A stretch of 64,000 nucleotides of DNA. Source: Pseudoxanthomonas sp. YR558 (GTDB lineage Bacteria > Pseudomonadota > Gammaproteobacteria > Xanthomonadales > Xanthomonadaceae). The translations under genes were made by a program, and so were the position numbers. Positions 54,704-62,076 of this stretch are shown one piece after another. The notes beneath the pieces are model-generated. The model saw only the letters and a list, made by a program, of their open reading frames with translations, did no database searches and was not told the origin of the DNA. The first letter of the stretch is position 1; every line of letters starts with the position of its first letter. The stretch is taken from NCBI RefSeq assembly GCF_900116385.1, contig NZ_FPCI01000002.1, positions 124,001 through 188,000 on the forward strand. The letters are read 5' to 3'.

Positions 54704-55185
54704 GTCAGTGAATCCAGGAAAATGGCGGCGATGCGTTCCATGCCTTCCTGGTCGTCCGCATCGAACCGGGCCAGGCGAGGGCTGTCCAGGTCGAGCACGC
54801 CGACGAGTTCGCCCCCTTTCACCAGCGGGACCACCAATTCCGAGCGCGATGCGGAATCGCAGGCGATGTGGCCCGGGAAGGCGTCCACATCGTCCACGCG
54901 CTGGGTCTGGCGGGTGCGTGCGGCGGCTCCGCAGACCCCCTTGTCCAACGGGATCCGCACGCAGGCTGGTAAGCCTTGGAACGGACCGACCACCAATTCC
55001 CGGCCATCGAAGAAGTAAAAGCCCACCCAGTTGAAGTCCGGAAGGGCGTGGTAGACCAGCGCGGCCAGGTTGGCGGCATTGGCGATCCGGTCCGGTTCGC
55101 CGGCCAGCAGGGCGCGCGCCTGTTCGACCAGCTGCGCGTATTGTTCCGGCTTGCTGCCGGTGAGCGTTTGGGAGGCGAATGACAT
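54700..55185 (-). CDS. msrC: free methionine-(R)-sulfoxide reductase (GAF domain)
   Basis: The 161-residue protein is a single GAF domain: YHALPDFNWVGFYFFDGRELVVGPFQG, then LPACVRIPLDKGVCGAAARTRQTQRVDDVDAFPGHIACDSASRSELVVPL. The three conserved Cys of the family (in ACVR, KGVCG, IACD) are present, so it should reduce free Met-R-sulfoxide using thioredoxin. The start is ATG 55185 (MSFASQTLTG). It is translationally coupled to the Sxy-like gene. Confidence 0.92.
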   Translation of the reverse strand: MSFASQTLTGSKPEQYAQLVEQARALLAGEPDRIANAANLAALVYHALPDFNWVGFYFFDGRELVVGPFQGLPACVRIPLDKGVCGAAARTRQTQRVDDVDAFPGHIACDSASRSELVVPLVKGGELVGVLDLDSPRLARFDADDQEGMERIAAIFLDSLT

Positions 55186-55267
55186 GCGGTCGATTCTACC
55201 CCCGGCCCCTCGCGACGGCCCGATATGATGCATTCCATCGGCAGGCCTGACGGGGAGACGGGTGGGC

Positions 55268-55993
55268 ATGAGCGCAGGTGACGACGAGGCCAGCTGGCGC
55301 GGCCATGGGGTGACGAGGCTTGAGGCGTTCGTGGATGCGGCCTTCGCATTCGCGGTCACGCTGCTGGTGATCTCGGTGGATCGCATCCCGGACAGCATCG
55401 GCGCGCTGCTGCAGGCGCTGAAGAACGTGCCGGCGTTCGCTGCCAGCTTCGCGATGGTGGCGATGTTCTGGTACGCGCACGTGCGCTGGAGCCGGCGCTA
55501 CCGCCTCGGTAGCGTGCCGGCCACCTTGCTCAGCCTGCTGCTGGTGTTCCTGGTGCTGGTCTACGTATATCCGCTGCGCCTGCTGCTGGGCACCTTCTTC
55601 GCGTGGATCACCGGCGGCTGGCTGCCGATGCCGCTGAACGACGCCAACGGGGCGCGTCCGCTCGCCTTCATGTTCACCTTTTACGGATTGGCGTTCGCGT
55701 CGATGTCGGCGTGCATCGGCGGCTTGTACGCGTTGGCCTGGCGCGCGCGCGCGCGCCAGGGACTGGATGGCGAGGCCGCCGCCAACGCCGCGGGCGAGTT
55801 CGCCTCGCATGCGTATTTCGTCCTGGTCGGGCTGCTGTCGGTGCTGATCGCCAGCCTGCTGACCGAAGACTCGCGCTCGTGGCAGGTCGCGCTGCCAGGC
55901 AGCGTGTACTTCCTGCTCTCGTTCACCGGCCTGCTCCACGTGGCGGGACAGCGCTGGGGCGCACGCCGCTGGCCGGCGCGCGCGGAGGATTGA
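55268..55993 (+). CDS. TMEM175/DUF1211-like membrane protein
   Basis: The 241-residue protein has about six helices. The first carries RLEAFVDAAFAFAVTLLVISV, matching the R..F.D..FA...TLL signature of bacterial TMEM175 potassium-channel relatives, though the usual FSD is FVD here. Later segments: FAASFAMVAMFWYAHVRW, LLSLLLVFLVLVYVYPLRLLL, FYGLAFASMSACIGGLYALAW. Ion conduction is a family inference. ATG 55268 is preferred to GTG 55262. It is followed by bioD after 4 bases. Confidence 0.78.
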   Translation: MSAGDDEASWRGHGVTRLEAFVDAAFAFAVTLLVISVDRIPDSIGALLQALKNVPAFAASFAMVAMFWYAHVRWSRRYRLGSVPATLLSLLLVFLVLVYVYPLRLLLGTFFAWITGGWLPMPLNDANGARPLAFMFTFYGLAFASMSACIGGLYALAWRARARQGLDGEAAANAAGEFASHAYFVLVGLLSVLIASLLTEDSRSWQVALPGSVYFLLSFTGLLHVAGQRWGARRWPARAED

Positions 55994-55997
55994 GGCG

Positions 55998-56663
55998 ATG
56001 GACAGGCTGTTCGTCACCGGCACCGATACCGGCGTGGGCAAGACCGTCGCCAGCGCCGCGCTGCTGCATGCGTTCCGTGCGCGTGGCCTGCGTGCGGTGG
56101 GCATGAAGCCAGTCGCCAGCGGCTGCGAACGCACCCCCGAAGGCTGGCGCAATGAAGATGCGCTGGCGCTGCAGGCGGCCAGCGATCCAGTACCGCCGTA
56201 CGAGGACGTCAATCCCTATGCCTTGCCCGCGCCGCTGGCACCGGAGATCGCCGCACGCGATGCCGGCGTGGACGTGCAACTGGGTGTGCTGGTGTCCGCG
56301 TTCGAACGGCTGCATCCGCTGGCCGACATGGTGCTGGTGGAAGGTGTCGGCGGTTGGGCCGCACCGCTGACCGCCACGCTCGACCAGCGGCACCTGGTCG
56401 AACAGCTACGCCTGCCGGTGGTGCTGGTGGTCGGCATGCGCCTGGGTTGCATCAACCATGCGCGGCTCAGCGCGCGCGCGATCCAGGACGACGGCGCGCG
56501 GCTGGTGGGTTGGATCGCGAACGAAGTAGACCCCGACATGGCGCGCCGCGATGAAAACTTCGCCCTGCTGTCGGCGCGCATGCCCGTGCCGTGCTGGGGA
56601 CGGTTGCCGCATGCCCCGGGCGCGCAGGCCCAGGCGCTGGCGGCGTCCCTCGCGTTGCCCTGA
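55998..56663 (+). CDS. bioD: dethiobiotin synthase
   Basis: The 221-residue ATP-dependent enzyme has P-loop FVTGTDTGVGKTVASAAL, GMKPVASGC, and VEGVGGWAAPL, the BioD signature. LVVGMRLGCINHARLSARAIQ follows. It closes the ureido ring of dethiobiotin, the next-to-last biotin step. No other bio genes are in the window. The spacing of 4 bases suggests co-transcription with the TMEM175-like gene. Confidence 0.95.
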   Translation: MDRLFVTGTDTGVGKTVASAALLHAFRARGLRAVGMKPVASGCERTPEGWRNEDALALQAASDPVPPYEDVNPYALPAPLAPEIAARDAGVDVQLGVLVSAFERLHPLADMVLVEGVGGWAAPLTATLDQRHLVEQLRLPVVLVVGMRLGCINHARLSARAIQDDGARLVGWIANEVDPDMARRDENFALLSARMPVPCWGRLPHAPGAQAQALAASLALP

Positions 56664-56674
56664 TCTCGGGCAAT

Positions 56675-56705
56675 AAAAAACCCGGCAGCGTGGGGGCTGC
56701 CGGGT
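56675..56705 (-). terminator. Rho-independent terminator of the phasin gene
   Basis: ACCCGGCAGC and GCTGCCGGGT form a perfect 10-bp stem with a 6-base loop; on the minus strand it runs into TTTTTATTG. It lies 53 bases past the phasin stop and also just behind bioD. Confidence 0.85.
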
Positions 56706-56757
56706 CGGGTTTGCGCGGAGGGAGGGGAGGGCCGCGCAATAACCGGTTGAAGCGGGC

Positions 56758-57150
56758 TTACTTGGCCTTCGCGGCCTTGGTCGCCTTGGCCACGGAGGCC
56801 TGGACGTTGTCGGTCGCGGTTTCGAACTGGGTCTTCACCAGCTGGCCAAAGGCTTCGCCGGTCTTCAGGCTCAGGCCGAACACTTCCTGGCTGGCGGCGA
56901 CGACGCGCTCGGCGTTGTCCTTGGCGACCTGCAGGCCCTTCGGCCACAGGTTCTTGTAACCGTCGAGGTCACGGGTCTCGGCCAGCTCGCCAAAGAAGGC
57001 GGTGGTGGCGTCGACGTTCTTTTCGAAGGTCTTCAGCTGCACGCCGAACACCGTCTCGGCGCTTTCCAGGGCCAGGCGGTTCGCACGGGCCGCAGCGGCC
57101 GCGAACTGGTGCGTGAACTGGCTGAAGCTTTCGTTGAATTGCGTGGTCAT
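56758..57150 (-). CDS. phasin family protein
   Basis: The 130-residue, mostly helical amphipathic protein begins TTQFNESFSQFTHQFAAAAARANRLALESAETVFGVQLKTFEKN and ends with an Ala/Lys tail (SVAKATKAAKAK). This is the phasin pattern (polyhydroxyalkanoate granule coat). No PHA synthase is in the window, so granule binding is inference. Its promoter is covered by a long dyad (57181-57218). It is a single-gene unit with its own terminator. Confidence 0.88.
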   Translation of the reverse strand: MTTQFNESFSQFTHQFAAAAARANRLALESAETVFGVQLKTFEKNVDATTAFFGELAETRDLDGYKNLWPKGLQVAKDNAERVVAASQEVFGLSLKTGEAFGQLVKTQFETATDNVQASVAKATKAAKAK

Positions 57151-57180
57151 GGCGTGCTCCTAAAAGGGGATTTCCATCTG

Positions 57181-57218
57181 TTGCGCCGCAGCATAGAGGG
57201 ATCTATGTTGCAGCGCAA
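57181..57218 (-). promoter_or_regulatory. phasin promoter covered by a long dyad
   Basis: On the minus strand TTGCGC (57218-57213), 17 bases, TATGCT (57195-57190) is a good sigma-70 promoter. The same stretch is a 38-bp imperfect palindrome: TTGCGC..GCA.CATAG at one end and CTATG.TGC.GCGCAA at the other. A repressor such as PhaR could bind here (inference). Confidence 0.6.
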
Positions 57219-57305
57219 TAACCGGCGTATGGAAATCCGACGAACGGTCAGGAGCCGTTAAAAATCAAACGCTTGTATGGAGTGGTCTGGAACCGGTTCC
57301 AGCGC

Positions 57306-57662
57306 TCAGGGGCCGGTATAGCGGCAGCCGGAGGTGCAGGTTTCATGCACCACGACGGCGCTCAGCAGCGGCAGCGCCGGCTTGGTCTGGTCCCAGATCC
57401 ACGTGGCCAGCTGCTCGCTGGTGGGGTTGTCCAAGCCCGGGATGTCGTTGAGGTAGTGATGGTCCAGCCGGTCGTAGATCGGCTTGAAGGCCGCCTTCAC
57501 GTCAGCGAAGTCCATCACCCAGCCGGCGCGCGGGTCGATCGGCCCGGACAGGTGCAGCTCGATGCGGAACGAATGGCCATGCAGGCGCGCGCACTTGTGG
57601 CCGTCCGGTACGTGCGGCAGGCGGTGTGCGGCTTCGACGGTGAAGACCTTGAAGATGTCCAT
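57306..57662 (-). CDS. queD: 6-carboxy-5,6,7,8-tetrahydropterin synthase
   Basis: The 118-residue protein has zinc ligands His13, His28 and His30 ([24 protein letters not shown]) and the catalytic Cys24. [25 protein letters not shown] and [12 protein letters not shown] follow, all standard for QueD. It makes carboxytetrahydropterin from 7,8-dihydroneopterin triphosphate in queuosine biosynthesis. It lies upstream of the phasin gene on the same strand and directly follows rhlE. Confidence 0.94.
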   Translation of the reverse strand: MDIFKVFTVEAAHRLPHVPDGHKCARLHGHSFRIELHLSGPIDPRAGWVMDFADVKAAFKPIYDRLDHHYLNDIPGLDNPTSEQLATWIWDQTKPALPLLSAVVVHETCTSGCRYTGP

Positions 57663-57725
57663 GCGGCGGATCCTGGAGCGTGGAAGCGCGCGGCACCGGC
57701 GAGGGTGCCGCGCGCAGGGTGCAGC

Positions 57726-59084
57726 TTAGCGGGCCGGGCGCGACTGGCCCTGGCGGGCGCCACCGGGGCGACCGTCGCGACGCTGGCCGCCGTGCTTCTT
57801 CGGGCCGGCATGCGCGTGCCGCGGCGCATCGCCGTGCGGGCGACGCGCGTGCTTCTGCGGACCGTTGCGGCGTGGGGTGCGCTCGCCGCCCGGCAGGTCG
57901 GCCTTGCCCGGCGCGCTGTTGCCCCAGCGGATCGGCGTCTGCGGCTCGAAGCCCGGCACGTCGCGCAGGTCCACGTCGCGGCCCAGCATGCGCACGATGG
58001 CGCGCAGGTACTTCGCTTCATCCTGTGCCACCAGCGAGATCGCTTCGCCGGTCGAGCCGTTGCGGCCGGTACGGCCGATGCGGTGCACGTAGTCCTCGGC
58101 CACCATCGGCAGGTCGAAGTTGATCACCTGCGGCAGCTGGTCGATGTCGATGCCGCGGGCGGCGATATCGGTGGCGACCAACACGTTGATGCGGCCGGCC
58201 TTGAAGTCGCTGAGCGCGCGCTGGCGTGCACCCTGCGACTTGTTGCCGTGGATCGCCGCGGTCTTGATGCCGCTCTTGTCCAGGAACGTGGCCAGCTTGT
58301 CGCTGCCGTGCTTGGTGCGGGCGAACACCAGCGTCTGCACGCGGCTGTCCTTGGCCAGCAGGTGCAGCAGCAGGTCGCGCTTGCGGCTGCCATCGACCGG
58401 ATGCACGCGGTGGGTGATGGTCTCGGCCACCGTGTTCTTCGGCGTGACCTGGATCTGCTTCGGGTCGTGCATGAACTCCAGCGCCAACTCGCGGATCGGA
58501 TCGGCGAAGGTCGCGGAGAACAGCATGGTCTGGCGGTTCTGGCGGGGCAGCTTGGCGAGGATGCGCTTGATCGACGGCAGGAAGCCCATGTCGAGCATGC
58601 GGTCGGCCTCGTCCAGCACCAGCACCTCGATGCCCGACAGGTCCACGCTGCGGCGCTCAAGGTGGTCGATCAGGCGACCCGGGCAGGCGATCACGAGATC
58701 CACGCCACGGCGCAGCGCGTCCAGCTGGTTGCCCATGCCAACGCCGCCGTAGATGGTGGTGCTGGGGATGCGCAGGTACTTGCCGTAGCCACGCAGGCTG
58801 TCGTGCACCTGCACGGCCAGCTCGCGGGTGGGGGTCAGCACCAGGGCGCGCGGCTTGCGCGGGCCGCCCCGCTGGACTTCCTGCGGGGTGGTGGCCAGGT
58901 ACTGGATGAGCGGCAGGCCGAACGCGGCGGTCTTGCCGGTGCCGGTCTGGGCGCCCGCCAGCAGATCGTGGCCGGCGAGGGCCAGCGGAATAGCCTGTTC
59001 CTGGATGGGAGTGGGCTGGGTGTAGCCCTGTTCGTCCAGCGCGCGCAGCAGGGCGGGCGCCAGGCCCAAGGTTTCAAACGTCAT
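57726..59084 (-). CDS. rhlE: DEAD-box RNA helicase RhlE
   Basis: The 452-residue helicase has the Q motif (TQPTPIQEQAIPLAL), Walker A AQTGTGKTAAF, PTRELAVQ, VLDEADRMLDMGF, FSATFA and HRIGRTGR. A basic Arg/Gly/His-rich tail from about residue 385 probably binds RNA. RhlE acts in ribosome assembly and RNA turnover. I chose ATG 59084 (MTFETLGLAP) with a GGAG site; longer frames upstream run into non-coding sequence. queD follows after 63 bases. Confidence 0.94.
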   Translation of the reverse strand: MTFETLGLAPALLRALDEQGYTQPTPIQEQAIPLALAGHDLLAGAQTGTGKTAAFGLPLIQYLATTPQEVQRGGPRKPRALVLTPTRELAVQVHDSLRGYGKYLRIPSTTIYGGVGMGNQLDALRRGVDLVIACPGRLIDHLERRSVDLSGIEVLVLDEADRMLDMGFLPSIKRILAKLPRQNRQTMLFSATFADPIRELALEFMHDPKQIQVTPKNTVAETITHRVHPVDGSRKRDLLLHLLAKDSRVQTLVFARTKHGSDKLATFLDKSGIKTAAIHGNKSQGARQRALSDFKAGRINVLVATDIAARGIDIDQLPQVINFDLPMVAEDYVHRIGRTGRNGSTGEAISLVAQDEAKYLRAIVRMLGRDVDLRDVPGFEPQTPIRWGNSAPGKADLPGGERTPRRNGPQKHARRPHGDAPRHAHAGPKKHGGQRRDGRPGGARQGQSRPAR

Positions 59085-59484
59085 TGTCGAAGCTCCAAAG
59101 CCGGTCGGCCGGACGCGCGCGCAACACCGGCACGAGAGCGTGCGGCGGCATGGAACGCGCGGAATGCGGCAAGATCGTGACTCGAAGCGTTCCCTGAAAC
59201 CGCGCTGCGAGAAGGGGTGCGGAGGCGCCAAAACGGCGCTACCGAGCTTGCGCAACGAAAGAAGTCGGAGCGGGGCGGGCGCGGGAATTCGCGGGGAATT
59301 CCCTGCGCCGGCGGACCATCGGGGAAACGAACGGCCGCAGGCAAGCGGCGCGCACTGTACCCGAATCCGCGCCTGAATGGGGGAATCCACGCTGAAAGAG
59401 GGTGCTGCGACCGATTGTCGCAGTACGGAAATCAAGGGTTTGCGGGCGTATCATGGCCCGTGAAGACCCACGTAGCCGACCGCC
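59085..59484. other. 400-base divergent intergenic region, rhlE and fnr-like genes
   Basis: No gene is visible. Short hairpins occur, for example AGGCGCC..GGCGCT near 59222-59241. A possible -10 TATCAT for the fnr-like gene is at 59449-59454. I looked for an FNR-type TTGAT-N4-ATCAA dyad and found only separated half-sites (ATCAA at 59431). The rhlE transcript may have a long leader, as is common for RNA helicase genes. Confidence 0.4.
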
Positions 59485-60252
59485 ATGAGCCTTCGCATCC
59501 TCCGCCAGAACGACGCCCCGGTGCCCGGTTCAGGGACCGGCGACGCCGTGGTCTGCCAGGCCGCGCGCGGCTGCAGCGGCTGCCTGGTCCGGCATCTGGC
59601 TGTCTGTGCGGCGCTGCCGGTGCAGAAGGCCCAGGTCATGGAATCGCTGGCCGATGACGTCCGCCTGGTGGCCGGCGAGGCGCTGGTGCGCGAAGGCGAA
59701 CCCCGCCGTGGCGTGTTCACGGTGACCAAGGGCGCCCTGCGCCGGATCCGCCTGCTGCCGGATGGTCGTCGCCTGGTCGCCGGCTTCCTGATGCCGGGCG
59801 ATTTCATTGGTTTCAGTGGCACCTCGCACTACCGGCACACCATCGAGTCGATCACCGACAGTACCCTGTGCGAGTTCTCGATGGCCGACATGCGCAGCCT
59901 GTGCAACGACCATCCCGAACTCGAGCGCGAACTGCTCGAGCGGGCCTGCGTGGAACTGGACGCCACCCGCAGCAATCTGATGTCGCTCGCGCGCCTGAAC
60001 CCGATGGAGCGGTTGGCCGGCTTCCTCGTCGACATGGCACAGCGCCGCCGCCGCCAGGGCCAGGACGACACCGAAGTGATCCTGCCGATGACGCGCACCG
60101 ACATCGCGGACTACCTGGGCCTGACCGTGGAAACCGTCAGCCGCAGCTTCACCCGCCTGCGCCAGGAAGGCAGCATCGCCACCGACGATCCGCACCATGT
60201 ACGCCTGCTCAACCGCGCGCGCCTGGACGCCTTGGCCGAAGCACGGGCCTGA
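59485..60252 (+). CDS. Crp/Fnr-family regulator with Fe-S-type cysteines
   Basis: The 255-residue regulator has an N-terminal Cys cluster C24-x5-C30-x2-C33-x7-C41 (VVCQAARGCSGCLVRHLAVC) and a fifth Cys129 (DSTLCEF) at the place of FNR Cys122. The cyclic-nucleotide-like barrel has RRGVFTVTKGALRRIRLLPDGRRLVAGFLMPGDFIGF, and the helix-turn-helix is TRTDIADYLGLTVETVSRSFTRLRQEG with the E..SR readout of FNR. A C-x2-C-x7-C plus late Cys is the FnrN-type [4Fe-4S] oxygen sensor pattern. It probably governs low-oxygen respiration; cydDC lie next to it. Confidence 0.9.
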   Translation: MSLRILRQNDAPVPGSGTGDAVVCQAARGCSGCLVRHLAVCAALPVQKAQVMESLADDVRLVAGEALVREGEPRRGVFTVTKGALRRIRLLPDGRRLVAGFLMPGDFIGFSGTSHYRHTIESITDSTLCEFSMADMRSLCNDHPELERELLERACVELDATRSNLMSLARLNPMERLAGFLVDMAQRRRRQGQDDTEVILPMTRTDIADYLGLTVETVSRSFTRLRQEGSIATDDPHHVRLLNRARLDALAEARA

Positions 60253-60265
60253 GACTCTGCTTTTT

Positions 60266-60403
60266 GTAGGAGCGACGTCAGTCGCGACCGCACGCCGCAC
60301 TTGCAAAGACATGCATCGCGCACGCGGAACTCATACCTTCATCGCGCGATCCGTCCGTGCAAAGGTACTTCATTCTTGCGGTCGCGACTGACGTCGCTCC
60401 TAC
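60266..60403. repeat. inverted pair of REP elements (BIME-like)
   Basis: GTAGGAGCGACGTCAGTCGC followed by GACCGCA (60266-60292) is repeated inverted at 60377-60403, with an 84-base unique spacer. The two arms are perfect complements. They belong to the same class as the REPs around the RAYT gene. The right arm supplies the TAG stop codon of cydC (60402-60400). Confidence 0.9.
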
Positions 60404-62076
60404 AAGGGTCCGGCCTCCCTGAGCAGCTTCCCGTCCTGCAACCTGTAGCGTGCATCCGCCACGCCGTCCGGTAACACGGCATGGCTGATGATCAGCGCGC
60501 TGCGTCCATGCGCGGCATCCGCGAAATCGCGCATCAGCGCGTCGGCGGTGTCCTGGTCCAGGCCTTCGGTGGGTTCATCGAGCAGCAGTAGCGGCGCGTC
60601 ACGCAACAGCGCGCGCGCCAGCGCCAGCCGGCGCGCCTGTCCGACGGACAGCGTGGCCCCGTTCTCGCCGACCCACGCGTCGAGTCCATCGGTCAGGCCG
60701 CGGACGTGCGTATCCAGATGCACCTGGGTGAGGACGGACCACATGCGCGCGTCGTCGGCGTGCGGATCACCGAGCCGGAGGTTCTCGCGCACGGTGCCCG
60801 AGAACACTGGCGCGTCCTGCGGCAGCCATGCGATGCGCGCATGCCAGTCCGCGGATGCCAGCGCGCGCAGGTCGATGCCGCCGAACGAGACCTCGCCGTT
60901 CTGCGGTTCGCACAGCCCGAGCACCAGCGCCACGAGCGACGATTTCCCCGCGCCGCTGTCGCCGGCGATGAGCACGTGCTCGCCGGGTTCGACGCGCAAG
61001 GTCGCGTGGTCGAGTACGTGGCGCGACGTGCCCGGCCAGGCGAACGTCACCTCGTGCAGCACGAGCGCGCCGTGTGCCGCAGCCCGTTGCGTGCCGACAC
61101 CGACGTGCGTTCCCGGTGCTTCGACCACCTCTTCCAGTCGTCGCGCGGCGATGGCGGCTGCATGCCATGCCTGCCAGGCGGGCGCGATGGCGCTGCAGGC
61201 CTCGAGGACCGCGACCGTCATGAAGAACAGGCCGCCGGCGAGCGCGGCATCGAGCCGTCCCGCGTCTACCGCCGACAGCAGCAACCACAACATCGCGGGC
61301 AGCCCGCATGCGGCCACCAGCGCCTGCAGCAGCGTGGCATCGGCGAGCCGGCGACGGCGCAGGCCGTCCCAGTGCGCGACATCGCGACCGCGCGCGTCCA
61401 GCGCTTGCAGCCAAGCCGATGTCGCCTCCATCGCTGCGAGATCCACCTGGCCCTCGATGCCTTCCTGCACGCCGGCCCGCAGTCGCATGCGCGCGTCGGC
61501 GCGGGCATCTTCGAGTGCGGCCGCGCGACGGACCGACCACCAGGGCGCCGCCACGCCGAGCAGCAACAGCACCACCAGCAACACACCACCTGCCGAGGGA
61601 AGGATGCTTGCTGCGATGCCTACCGCCAGCGCGCACAGCGCCAGCACGGCGAGCAGGGGGCCGACGGCGCGGACGAGCCGTCCGTCCACCGCCTCGATGT
61701 CGGCCAGCAATCGCGTGACCAGCTCGCCGACGCGATGGTGGCCGAGCCCCAGCGGCGCCCGCGGCAATGCGCGTCGGAAGAACCACACCCGCAGGTCGCG
61801 CGCGATGCGCAACGTGGCGTCGTGGCCCACCAGCTTTTCCGCATACCGCGACAGGATGCGCACGAAGGTCAGCGCGCGGATGCCGGCGGACGGACCGAAG
61901 AAGTTGAAGCCGAGCGCGCCGACACCTGCCAACGCAGCGGCGGTCAGGAAATGCCCCGAGACCGCAAGCAATGCAGTGCCCGCCAGCAACGTCAGCAGCA
62001 GCAGGACCACGGCCAACGTCGCCAGACGGCGATGGACGCGAAGGACATCACGCAGGCGAGGCTCCTGTGCGCTCAA
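60400..62076 (-). CDS. cydC: heme/thiol ABC exporter subunit CydC
   Basis: The 558-residue fused permease-ATPase has six helices, then Walker A IAGDSGAGKSSLVALVLG, LPQDAPVFSGTVRENLRL, signature-like ATLSVGQARRLALARAL (LSVGQ instead of LSGGQ) and Walker B LLLLDEPTEGLD. CydDC exports cysteine/glutathione and is needed for cytochrome bd assembly. I chose TTG 62076: it overlaps the cydD stop (TTGA) and has GGAGG seven bases upstream. ATG 62121 has no ribosome site. Its stop codon lies in a REP element. Confidence 0.88.
   Translation of the reverse strand: MSAQEPRLRDVLRVHRRLATLAVVLLLLTLLAGTALLAVSGHFLTAAALAGVGALGFNFFGPSAGIRALTFVRILSRYAEKLVGHDATLRIARDLRVWFFRRALPRAPLGLGHHRVGELVTRLLADIEAVDGRLVRAVGPLLAVLALCALAVGIAASILPSAGGVLLVVLLLLGVAAPWWSVRRAAALEDARADARMRLRAGVQEGIEGQVDLAAMEATSAWLQALDARGRDVAHWDGLRRRRLADATLLQALVAACGLPAMLWLLLSAVDAGRLDAALAGGLFFMTVAVLEACSAIAPAWQAWHAAAIAARRLEEVVEAPGTHVGVGTQRAAAHGALVLHEVTFAWPGTSRHVLDHATLRVEPGEHVLIAGDSGAGKSSLVALVLGLCEPQNGEVSFGGIDLRALASADWHARIAWLPQDAPVFSGTVRENLRLGDPHADDARMWSVLTQVHLDTHVRGLTDGLDAWVGENGATLSVGQARRLALARALLRDAPLLLLDEPTEGLDQDTADALMRDFADAAHGRSALIISHAVLPDGVADARYRLQDGKLLREAGPL

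Noticed and set aside
59401..59460. FNR box upstream of the fnr-like gene (autoregulation)
   Set aside because: ATCAA and TTG half-sites are present but not at the TTGAT-N4-ATCAA spacing.
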